In this document: in pieces, positions 1-5,428 of the stretch
Numbering within the stretch: the stretch's first letter is position 1
How the letters are laid out: each line of letters opens with the position of its first letter
Assembly (NCBI GenBank): GCA_020328135.1
Contig: JAIXNA010000079.1
Coordinates: 1 to 5,428, forward strand
Length of the DNA stretch: 5,428 nt
Origin: Candidatus Endomicrobiellum dinenymphae
GTDB lineage: Bacteria > Elusimicrobiota > Endomicrobiia > Endomicrobiales > Endomicrobiaceae
Direction of reading: 5' to 3'
Program-made: the position numbers and the translations under genes
The notes under the pieces: model-generated
Told to the model about the DNA's origin: nothing
Databases searched by the model: none
Seen by the model: only the letters and a program-made list of their open reading frames with translations

Positions 1-15
1 ATAAGTGTCCTAGAA

Positions 16-1716
16 TCATAAAATTTGTAAAAGAGCTTCCAAAAACAAACCTACTGGTTTTTGTTTTCCTGTCCTTACTATAAGATGTCCCTCTTGACCA
101 GATTCGCAAGGATTATTTTCACTGTTAACAATATCTATATCCCAACCTGACGAAATAAGAGGAGCCGTTATTTTTTTAACATGATTTTGAAGTTCTGTTA
201 CAAGCTCGGGGCTTGGCTGATATTCTTTTGCAAGAACTACGGTAGCTTTTATTACAGCTCCTCTTATTTCGTCAGGAACTCCTGTTATTGCGCATTCCAA
301 CACGCAAGGATGTTCCATCAAAGCGCTTTCAACTTCATAAGGTCCAATTCTATAACCTGAACTTTTTATAATGTCGTCGGAACGCCCAACAAACCAAATG
401 TATCCTTCTTCATCTTTATATGCTATATCTCCTGTATCATATATACCATTGCTCCAAGCGTTTTTTGTCATATCATCATCTTTGTAATAGTTTAAAAACA
501 AACCTACTGGTTTTTGTTTTCCTGTCCTTACTATAAGATGTCCCTCTTGACCAGATTCGCAAGGATTATTTTCACTGTCAACAATATCTATATCCCAACC
601 TGCCGATGGTTTACCAACAGATCCTGGTTTTACCTTCATCCACGGAAAAGTTGCCGCAAGAACAACTGTCTCAGTCTGACCAAAACCTTCTTTTATTTCA
701 AGCCCCGTCATTTCTTTAAATCTATAAAAAACTTCAGGATTTAGCGATTCACCCGCAGTTTCTGCATATTTTAATTTTGATAAATCGTACTTAGAAAAAT
801 CTTCTTTTATTATATGTCTATAAACCGTCGGTGGCGCACAAAACGAAGTAACGCCATACTTAGTTATTTTTTCCATCAAATCACGCGGTTCAAATCTTTC
901 ATAGTCATAAATAAAAACGCAAGAACCGCATAACCACTGTCCGTACAATTTACCCCAAGAAGCTTTAGCCCAACCTGTATCGGCTACCGTAAGATGTAAA
1001 CTACCATCATCTAAATTTTGCCAAAATCTTGCGGTTAAAATATGACCCAATGGGTATGCAAAATCATGACAAACCATCTTAGGCGCGCCAGTAGTTCCAG
1101 ACGTAAAATACAACAAGGATTTATCGCTTGCGCTAGTTGCTTGTAAGTCTGTTGGTCTTTTAAAAATATCCGAAAATTTTGCAATTTCTTTTGAATATTC
1201 AATCCAACCATCGATCTTGCCGTTAACAGAAATTACGTTTTCCAAACTGGGCAAATCTTTTCTGACTTCGTTAACAACATCTGCAATTCGTTTATCTGCC
1301 GCCGCAATAATAATTTTTACATCAACAGTTTTTACCCTATACTCTATATCTCTTACAGTCAAAAGATGCGTCGTCGGAATCATTAAAGCGCCTAGCTTGT
1401 GAAGCGCAATCGCGCAATGCCAATATTCATAGCGCCTTTTTAACATCATCATTACAGCATCGCCTTTTTTAATACCCAAAGACTTAAAAAAATTCGCCGC
1501 TCGATTACTTTCCTTTTTTATATCCCCAAAAGTAAATATTCTTTCTTCTCCTTTGGGATTGCGCCACATAATGGCTTTTTTATTTGGATTAGTATTTGCA
1601 ATCTCGTCAACAACATCAAATCCGAAATTGAAGTTTTTAGGAACTTGAATTTTACAATTTTTTATAAAATCGTCATAAGATTTATAATTAATCTTTACAT
1701 ATTTTTCCGCTAGCAC
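16..1716 (-). CDS. AMP-forming acyl-CoA synthetase (ANL superfamily, ACSM-like) with rearranged C-terminus
   Basis: Family enzymes activate a carboxylic acid with ATP to an acyl-adenylate and transfer it to CoA in the cytoplasm; the substrate here cannot be read from sequence. Adenylation-domain motifs are present in order: P-loop YFTSGTTGAPK (residues 203-213), GFGQTE (344-349), YDTGD (426-430) and hinge region GRSDDIIKSSGYR (444-456). The start is GTG at 1716, chosen because the N-terminus (LAEKY...YDDF) fits the family and an AAAGAG sits 6 nt upstream; there is no ATG codon in frame until residue 50. The N-terminal 519 residues look normal. After ITAP (516-519), where relatives continue with YKYPR and end in a PKTxSGKIRR motif, the sequence becomes LISS, then repeats residues 373-408 as 524-559 with one change (D380 to N531), and stops after EALLQIL. 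The A10 catalytic lysine, needed for adenylate formation, is therefore missing. It is probably inactive in the first half-reaction: a pseudogene in effect, or an artefact. It lies 57 bp after the lipoprotein gene, so the two are possibly cotranscribed. Confidence 0.9.
   Translation of the reverse strand: MLAEKYVKINYKSYDDFIKNCKIQVPKNFNFGFDVVDEIANTNPNKKAIMWRNPKGEERIFTFGDIKKESNRAANFFKSLGIKKGDAVMMMLKRRYEYWHCAIALHKLGALMIPTTHLLTVRDIEYRVKTVDVKIIIAAADKRIADVVNEVRKDLPSLENVISVNGKIDGWIEYSKEIAKFSDIFKRPTDLQATSASDKSLLYFTSGTTGAPKMVCHDFAYPLGHILTARFWQNLDDGSLHLTVADTGWAKASWGKLYGQWLCGSCVFIYDYERFEPRDLMEKITKYGVTSFCAPPTVYRHIIKEDFSKYDLSKLKYAETAGESLNPEVFYRFKEMTGLEIKEGFGQTETVVLAATFPWMKVKPGSVGKPSAGWDIDIVDSENNPCESGQEGHLIVRTGKQKPVGLFLNYYKDDDMTKNAWSNGIYDTGDIAYKDEEGYIWFVGRSDDIIKSSGYRIGPYEVESALMEHPCVLECAITGVPDEIRGAVIKATVVLAKEYQPSPELVTELQNHVKKITAPLISSGWDIDIVNSENNPCESGQEGHLIVRTGKQKPVGLFLEALLQIL
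41..149. repeat. Direct repeat copy 1 (109 bp), displaced copy at the gene's 3' end
   Basis: This segment is identical to 494-602 except at position 126 (T here, C at 579). The offset is 453 bp, exactly 151 codons, so both copies are read in the same frame and encode the same 36-residue block (GWDIDIV through GLFL). The copy at 494-602 sits in the normal family position, so this one is the duplicate. Similarity stops sharply at 40/493 and 150/603. Confidence 0.97.
146..165. repeat. Inverted repeat arm, inserted copy (20 bp)
   Basis: Positions 146-165 are the perfect reverse complement of 257-276; pairing fails at 145/277 and at 166/256, leaving a 91-bp spacer. On the coding strand this arm reads as A-P-L-I-S-S-G (residues 518-524), the sequence that bridges the normal ITA and the duplicated GWDID block. 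It overlaps the direct repeat by 4 bp (146-149). Confidence 0.95.
257..276. repeat. Inverted repeat arm, ancestral copy (20 bp)
   Basis: This arm encodes P-D-E-I-R-G-A (residues 481-487), a block in its normal family position (VPDEIRGAVIKA). Its reverse complement reappears at 146-165, so this is the likely template of the inverted insertion. Confidence 0.93.
494..602. repeat. Direct repeat copy 2 (109 bp), ancestral position within the acyl-CoA synthetase
   Basis: This is the source copy of the duplication ending at 41-149. It encodes residues 373-408, between the A5 motif (GFGQTE) and the A7 motif (YDTGD), where the family normally has this block. Homologous recombination between the copies would delete 453 bp in frame and remove the A7 and A8 motifs. 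Confidence 0.95.
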
Positions 1717-1774
1717 GATTTTCTCTTTTCTATAAATTTTAATATTTTAGTTCTGATTTTATAGTCAGCTAACT

Positions 1775-2542
1775 TTATAACGATACTCTCATTACAGTTT
1801 CGCCTTTAAATGTAACCACTTTTATCTCATCAAAAGGATCGTTATACTTTTTTGAATATGTTTGAAGTTCATCGTGTAAAATATTTTTAATCGTAGGAAC
1901 AACCCGAGCATTAACAGCTGGTTCGGCAACCAAAAGGATTAAAGTTCTACTGTCTATTCCAACATACTGCAGCTGCAACATTGATATCAAAGCGCCAAAC
2001 ATAGGATTGGTTCTTGATATCATATTCATCTGAGAGACAAGTAATCTGCCTACGTATTCGCCTTCAGTTATATCATGTCTGTCGTTTATCATAGTTGCAG
2101 CAACAGGCGACCCCGTTATTTCCAAAAGATTTCTTGATTCAAAATCAGAACGCGATATACGCCCATAACGAAAACTTTTTATATCATCGATATCATTAAC
2201 TATTCTGAAAACAACATTCTTGCCCGGATCATAGGCTGTCGTAACCATATACTTTATATCTGAATCGCTACTTAAAATAACTCTAACTGCCGCAGATGCT
2301 GCAACCGACGCTTTATGTATTGCCTGTGAAGCCGTTTCTTGATCTTTAGATGTCAATCCATCAAGCTGCATATCCAAATATAAAGTCTTGCCGACAACAG
2401 ATACTTTTGAATCTTGATTGCATTCTTTTTTTACAAGTTCCTTCAAATCCGGAACAATATCTTCTTTAGGATATGTTACTCCGCAAGAATTTAGTAAAAG
2501 AGTGGCGATGAGTAAACATATTATATTTTTTAAAGGTTTCAC
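1775..2542 (-). CDS. Predicted lipoprotein of unknown function
   Basis: I do not recognise the family. The 255-residue product begins with a lipoprotein signal peptide: K2 and K5, a hydrophobic core (residues 7-17), and a lipobox LNSC with the lipidated cysteine at 20. Residue +2 is Gly, so by the E. coli rule it would go to the outer membrane. The mature part is soluble-looking with alternating beta-type and helical stretches, an Ala-rich helix (about 71-90), and a polar segment rich in Arg, Ser and Asp (about 116-142). No enzyme motif is visible. The start is GTG at 2542, with GAGGAG (2555-2560) 12 nt upstream, a longish spacing; in-frame ATT codons at 2545 and 2548 would be closer but are rare starts. 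An ATG at 2553 is out of frame and stops after four codons. The gene follows a 236-bp gap after the FtsH-like gene and precedes the acyl-CoA synthetase by 57 bp. Confidence 0.85.
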   Translation of the reverse strand: MKPLKNIICLLIATLLLNSCGVTYPKEDIVPDLKELVKKECNQDSKVSVVGKTLYLDMQLDGLTSKDQETASQAIHKASVAASAAVRVILSSDSDIKYMVTTAYDPGKNVVFRIVNDIDDIKSFRYGRISRSDFESRNLLEITGSPVAATMINDRHDITEGEYVGRLLVSQMNMISRTNPMFGALISMLQLQYVGIDSRTLILLVAEPAVNARVVPTIKNILHDELQTYSKKYNDPFDEIKVVTFKGETVMRVSL

Positions 2543-2645
2543 AATAATCGCATACTCCTCGTATTATTTTGCGCAAACACGACACGACGATATGTAACGA
2601 AAAGACAAGCAGTATAGCCAAAACACTTTAAATTGCGCCATCGGT

Positions 2646-2723
2646 GTCTTTGCGAGAAATGAAACGACGAAGCAATCCAGAATGAATATGAATCGCTTCA
2701 TTGTTTTGCTTTTCCGTAACGAC
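2646..2723. repeat. 78-bp imperfect palindrome, probable dispersed intergenic repeat element
   Basis: The left half (2646 to about 2678, GTCTTTGCGAGAAATG...GAAGCAAT) and the reverse complement of the right half (about 2691-2723, GTCGTTACGGAAAAGC...GAAGCGAT) align at roughly two thirds of positions. About half of the differences are A/G or C/T changes that keep G-U pairs, so RNA from either strand could fold into a long hairpin. The TTGCGAG...CGACGAAGCAATCC pattern resembles non-coding palindromic repeats I recall from several bacterial genomes; that link is from memory. It lies between the FtsH-like stop and the lipoprotein start and may act as a transcript-end structure, though no T-run follows it. 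Just beyond it, 2724-2735 holds two GGGGGC units, odd in this AT-rich setting. Confidence 0.6.
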
Positions 2724-2778
2724 GGGGGCGGGGGCGATGCTAAACTTAACAGCTCAACCCAAAGCGATTTGACTTATA

Positions 2779-4383
2779 TTATGTTTGAGGTTTTTTCTTG
2801 CCAACGGTCCCCATCACTTCTTCAAACTCATCAAAATCTAATTCCTTATCTATGACAAGTCTTTTAGCCACAGCATCAACTGCATCCCAATTTGCCTTTA
2901 AAAGTTCCTCAGCTTTTGAACAACATGAATTCATTATCGATATGGTTTCGTTATTTAGCTTTTCCTTCAGACTTTGGGATAGCTCTTCCTCGTATAAAAT
3001 AGAAAAATTGCCAATTAAACCATTTCCTCCCATACCAACTTTCCACACCATTAAATTTGCTATATTCATCGCTTTAGTAAAATCCCCATAAACTCCGGTT
3101 GCCGTTGTATTGTATTTAATTTTTTCAGCCGTGTATCCAGCAAGATAAAGCACAATATCTGCAATTAATTTTTCCTTATTCTCGCAGTGAAGTTCTTCCC
3201 TAGGGAGACTAGCAACAAGTCCAAGCGAACCTTGATGAGATTTTACAGTAACTTTAAAAACATCGTCCGTCGGATGCATTACATATAACGCCACTGCGTG
3301 CCCGGCTTCATGATATGCAGTCATCTCAAGTTCCTTAGGCGTCATATCTACATGCGTTTCCATACCCAAATCGATTCTATCCATAGCTTCGGACAAGTCT
3401 TTCATATCAATCGCTTCTTTCTGTTTTCTCATCGCAATCAACGCCGCTTCTTTTATTATATTTTCAATATCGGCAGGCGATCTATATACGGTTTTCTTTG
3501 CAAGTCTGTCTATATTTACTTCAGAAGCAACTTTCACTTTTTTCAAGTAAAAATCAAAAAGCTGTTTTCTTTCTTTTAAGTTTGGAAGAGCTATAGCAAT
3601 TTTCCTGTCAAAGCGACCCGGTCTTAACAATGCTTCATCCAAAACGTCTTCGTCGGCATTTGTAGCGGCTACAACAATAATATTACTTTTCTGAGTGTTG
3701 AGACCGTCCATCTCCACAAGAAGCTGGTTTTGCGTACTGTTCGTTTCTATACCGCCGCCGTAAGAAAAGGTTCTAGCTCTTCCTATAACTTCAATTTCAT
3801 CAATAAATACTATACAAGCGCCGTCAGCATGAGCATACTCTCTAGCTTTCTTAAAAAGACTTCTTACCCTGCTTGCTCCCACGCCGACAAACATCTCTAC
3901 AAACTCGCTGCCAGCCATTGAAATAAACGGTATTTCACATTCGGTCGCCATTGCTTTGGCAAGCAATGTTTTGCCGCATCCGGGAGGTCCCATTAAAAGA
4001 ATGCCTTTGATAATTTTACCGCCTATCTTTTGTAATTGTTTTCTATCTTTGATAAGCTGCACAACTTCTAAAGCTTCTTTTTTTGCCCCATCAAGACCAA
4101 TAACATCTTTAAACGAAATCGCTATATCTTCAGCTTTAATTTTGTTTTTCTTTAAGCTCGAAAAACCGCCCTTTTGAAAAGCTGTCAATATAAAAACAAA
4201 AAATACCGCGCTCGCTAACGATACTATGAGATGTACAGGTATTGTTGCAAGTGTCGCAACCCTATGAAATGATTCGAGCTTACTCACGCCATATATCAAA
4301 AGCGCTATAAGAGAAAGTACAATCGAGCCAGCGATAATCCATATCTTGTTATTTTGATAAAAAAACCTAAACTTGCGTATCAT
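2779..4383 (-). CDS. ftsH: Compact FtsH-family ATP-dependent zinc metalloprotease
   Basis: A membrane-anchored AAA+ protease; relatives form hexamers that pull membrane and cytosolic proteins into a zinc-peptidase chamber. Two membrane segments (about 13-32 and 47-69) are joined by only some 14 residues, where E. coli FtsH has a periplasmic domain of around 70. The AAA domain has Walker A GPPGCGKT (132-139), pore motif MFVGVGA (164-170), Walker B FIDEIE (193-198; usually FIDEID) and the second region of homology with LRPGRFDR (253-260; likely arginine fingers R257 and R260). The peptidase has HEAGH (358-362) and the probable third zinc ligand D434 in GVYGDFTKA. All catalytic parts are present, so it is likely active. 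At 534 residues it is shorter than typical FtsH (about 600-650). It starts at ATG 4383, with AGGAG 8 nt upstream, 28 bp after gpmA, suggesting cotranscription. Relative to canonical FtsH there are small insertions before Walker B (HADGA) and in the SRH (TNADED). It could be a paralogue beside a full-length FtsH elsewhere, so the symbol is by family. Confidence 0.92.
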   Translation of the reverse strand: MIRKFRFFYQNNKIWIIAGSIVLSLIALLIYGVSKLESFHRVATLATIPVHLIVSLASAVFFVFILTAFQKGGFSSLKKNKIKAEDIAISFKDVIGLDGAKKEALEVVQLIKDRKQLQKIGGKIIKGILLMGPPGCGKTLLAKAMATECEIPFISMAGSEFVEMFVGVGASRVRSLFKKAREYAHADGACIVFIDEIEVIGRARTFSYGGGIETNSTQNQLLVEMDGLNTQKSNIIVVAATNADEDVLDEALLRPGRFDRKIAIALPNLKERKQLFDFYLKKVKVASEVNIDRLAKKTVYRSPADIENIIKEAALIAMRKQKEAIDMKDLSEAMDRIDLGMETHVDMTPKELEMTAYHEAGHAVALYVMHPTDDVFKVTVKSHQGSLGLVASLPREELHCENKEKLIADIVLYLAGYTAEKIKYNTTATGVYGDFTKAMNIANLMVWKVGMGGNGLIGNFSILYEEELSQSLKEKLNNETISIMNSCCSKAEELLKANWDAVDAVAKRLVIDKELDFDEFEEVMGTVGKKKPQT

Positions 4384-4411
4384 TCATGAAGCTCCTCTAA
4401 AGACAGATACT

Positions 4412-5167
4412 TTACAGATTATTTTTTGCTTTGCCTTGATTTACTACTGATTCCATAGCTTTTTTAACGGCTTCCGGATCGCCCAAGTAGTAGTTTTTTA
4501 TAGGTTTTAAATTCTCATCAAGTTCGTAAACAAGAGGCATAGCGGTAGGTATGTTTAAATTCACTATATCGTTATCGCTAATATTATCAAGATATTTAAC
4601 CAATGCTCTCAAGCTATTGCCGTGCGCTGCGATAATAATTTTTTTGCCTGCTTTTACCTGTGGAATAATCTCTTTTTCCCAGTAAGGCGCAACTCTTGCC
4701 ACAGTATCTTTTAAACATTCTGTTAAAGGGAGTTCTCCTTTTGGCAAACCTGCATATCTCGCGTCTTTTCCGGGATATCTTTCATCATTTTTATCCAAAG
4801 CCAGAGGAGGAATATCGTAACTTCTTCTCCATATTTTCACCTGACCCTCGCCGTATTTTTCGGCTGTTTCAGCTTTGTTTAATCCTTGCAAAGCGCCGTA
4901 GTGTCTCTCGTTTAATCTCCAATTTTTAATTACGGGAATCCATACCAAATCCATCGCATTAAGAACATTCCAAAGGGTCTTAATAGCTCTTGAAAGAACT
5001 GAAGTATATGCCAAATCAAAAGTGAAACCGTCTTTTTTAAGTTGCTCGCCAGCTTTTAATGCTTCTTCATTGCCTTTTTCCGATAAACCGACATCTGTCC
5101 AACCGGTAAACTTATTTTCTTTATTCCAAACGCTTTCTCCATGCCTGATTAAAACAACTTTATACAT
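4412..5167 (-). CDS. gpmA: 2,3-bisphosphoglycerate-dependent phosphoglycerate mutase
   Basis: Interconverts 3-phosphoglycerate and 2-phosphoglycerate in glycolysis and gluconeogenesis, in the cytoplasm, through a phosphohistidine intermediate. The 251 residues match the usual length of bacterial dPGM. Visible hallmarks are [10 protein letters not shown] (6-15) with phospho-acceptor H9, [13 protein letters not shown] (20-32), [10 protein letters not shown] (55-64) with R60, [14 protein letters not shown] (85-98) with acid/base E87, and [10 protein letters not shown] (180-189) with the second histidine H182. No key residue is missing. The start is ATG at 5167, with GGAGG (5173-5177) 5 nt upstream; an ATG at 5172 is out of frame. 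It is the first gene after a probable promoter and is followed 28 bp later by the FtsH-like protease, whose role is not obviously linked to glycolysis. Confidence 0.97.
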   Translation of the reverse strand: MYKVVLIRHGESVWNKENKFTGWTDVGLSEKGNEEALKAGEQLKKDGFTFDLAYTSVLSRAIKTLWNVLNAMDLVWIPVIKNWRLNERHYGALQGLNKAETAEKYGEGQVKIWRRSYDIPPLALDKNDERYPGKDARYAGLPKGELPLTECLKDTVARVAPYWEKEIIPQVKAGKKIIIAAHGNSLRALVKYLDNISDNDIVNLNIPTAMPLVYELDENLKPIKNYYLGDPEAVKKAMESVVNQGKAKNNL

Positions 5168-5223
5168 CGCATCCTCCCTCTACCCTTCAACACCAGGGTT
5201 TTTATGCTACAGTCAACCGCGGT

Positions 5224-5252
5224 ATTATATTACATTTCACTCAAACAAACAA
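5224..5252 (-). promoter_or_regulatory. Probable sigma-70-type promoter for gpmA and the FtsH-like gene
   Basis: On the minus strand a perfect TATAAT -10 box (5224-5229) lies 17 nt downstream of TTGTTT (5247-5252), a -35 matching TTGACA at three positions. Transcription would begin near 5216-5218, giving a leader of about 50 nt before the gpmA ATG. An 8-bp palindrome ACCGCGGT (5216-5223) sits at the expected start point, and a 5-bp stem ACCCT/AGGGT (5182-5199) lies just before the ribosome binding site; neither has a known role. Confidence 0.6.
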
Positions 5253-5259
5253 CTTTGCG

Positions 5260-5281
5260 TAAAACGCCGCGACACATCGCG
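5260..5281 (-). terminator. Weak hairpin, possible terminator of the upstream gene
   Basis: On the minus strand CGCGA-TGTG-TCGCG (5268-5281) forms a 5-bp, GC-rich stem with a 4-nt loop, followed by GCG and four T residues. It sits between the stop of the partial reading frame at the right edge and the -35 box of the gpmA promoter, where a terminator would be expected. The stem and T-run are short, so efficiency would be low. Confidence 0.3.
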
Positions 5282-5332
5282 CATTTTAGGAAATTTAAAG
5301 TAGTTGCAAGTAATGAAGCGTAGTTTTGTAGT

Positions 5333-5428
5333 TTAAAGACTTGAGATCTCTTTGCGTATTATACCAAAAGCCCATCTTTTGATTTTCTTATTTACCAAAT
5401 CGCAATCATTTCTATAAACAAACTGCTT
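5333..5428 (-). CDS. Possible 3' end of an upstream gene, truncated by the window edge
   Basis: Reading leftward from the last base, one minus-strand frame stays open for 31 codons to a TAA at 5333-5335. The peptide reads KQFVYRNDCDLVNKKIKRWA then FGIIRKEISSL: basic, with a plausible mix of hydrophobic and charged residues. The other two minus-strand frames close after 4 and 11 codons. An open run of this length is not rare by chance in such DNA, so the case rests on composition, shared strand and a hairpin between its stop and the next promoter. I do not recognise a family. Confidence 0.35.
   Translation of the reverse strand, partial: KQFVYRNDCDLVNKKIKRWAFGIIRKEISSL

Noticed and set aside
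146..276. The 20-bp inverted repeat as a terminator, attenuator or invertible-segment (phase-variation) site
   Set aside because: It lies inside coding sequence, has a 91-bp spacer and no T-run, and no recombinase is nearby. One arm is in its normal family position, so a copying event explains it better.
41..602. Repeats as a CRISPR array or mobile-element ends
   Set aside because: There are only two long copies in coding sequence, with no regular spacers, no terminal inverted repeats around a cargo, no target-site duplication and no transposase or Cas gene.
2611..2616. Minus-strand TATACT as a possible -10 box for the lipoprotein gene
   Set aside because: No convincing -35 lies 16-18 nt upstream, and such AT-rich hexamers are common here.
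2724..2735. G-rich tract as a G-quadruplex
   Set aside because: Only two long G-runs are present; four are needed for an intramolecular quadruplex.
2798..3091. Plus-strand open frame of 97 codons, and similar plus-strand frames elsewhere
   Set aside because: They lie opposite well-supported minus-strand genes, have Ser/Phe-rich composition typical of antisense readings, and show no family motifs.
5358..5366. Minus-strand TGGTATAAT, an extended -10 box that could be a second promoter for gpmA
   Set aside because: It has no fitting -35 and lies inside the possible partial coding frame. The 5224-5252 promoter is closer and stronger.

Overview
The window is a low-GC (by eye mid-30s %) bacterial chromosome segment in which every convincing gene lies on the minus strand, so transcription runs from high to low coordinates. 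A lipoprotein signal peptide, a membrane-bound FtsH-family protease and an AMP-forming acyl-CoA synthetase of the type common in anaerobes suggest a Gram-negative-type, fermentative bacterium. The low GC, a degenerate dispersed palindromic repeat and a scrambled gene end recall genomes undergoing reduction, such as Endomicrobia-type (Elusimicrobiota) gut symbionts. That placement is recalled from general family resemblance and is tentative; nothing here proves it.

In order of transcription: (1) the right edge carries what may be the last 31 codons of an upstream gene, then a weak hairpin and a good sigma-70-type promoter. (2) gpmA, a complete cofactor-dependent phosphoglycerate mutase of glycolysis. 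(3) 28 bp later, a compact FtsH-family AAA+ zinc metalloprotease with all catalytic motifs but almost no periplasmic loop; genes 2 and 3 look cotranscribed. (4) A 236-bp gap holding a 78-bp imperfect palindrome. (5) A lipoprotein of unknown function starting at GTG. (6) 57 bp later, an acyl-CoA synthetase, also starting at GTG, whose C-terminus is rearranged.

The acyl-CoA synthetase is the most notable object. After the family's conserved 'ITAP' the expected last roughly 30 residues, including the catalytic lysine motif A10, are absent. They are replaced by a 20-bp inverted copy of a segment 91 bp away inside the same gene, fused through a 4-bp overlap to a 109-bp direct copy of a segment 453 bp away, and then a short tail of unknown origin. 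The reading frame survives throughout. This looks like multi-step template switching, or a chimera made during DNA amplification or assembly, and it probably leaves the enzyme without adenylation activity.

I do not see a new multi-gene system here: no CRISPR array, defence island, transposase, rRNA or tRNA. The genes are housekeeping or hypothetical, and their adjacency implies no obvious shared pathway.
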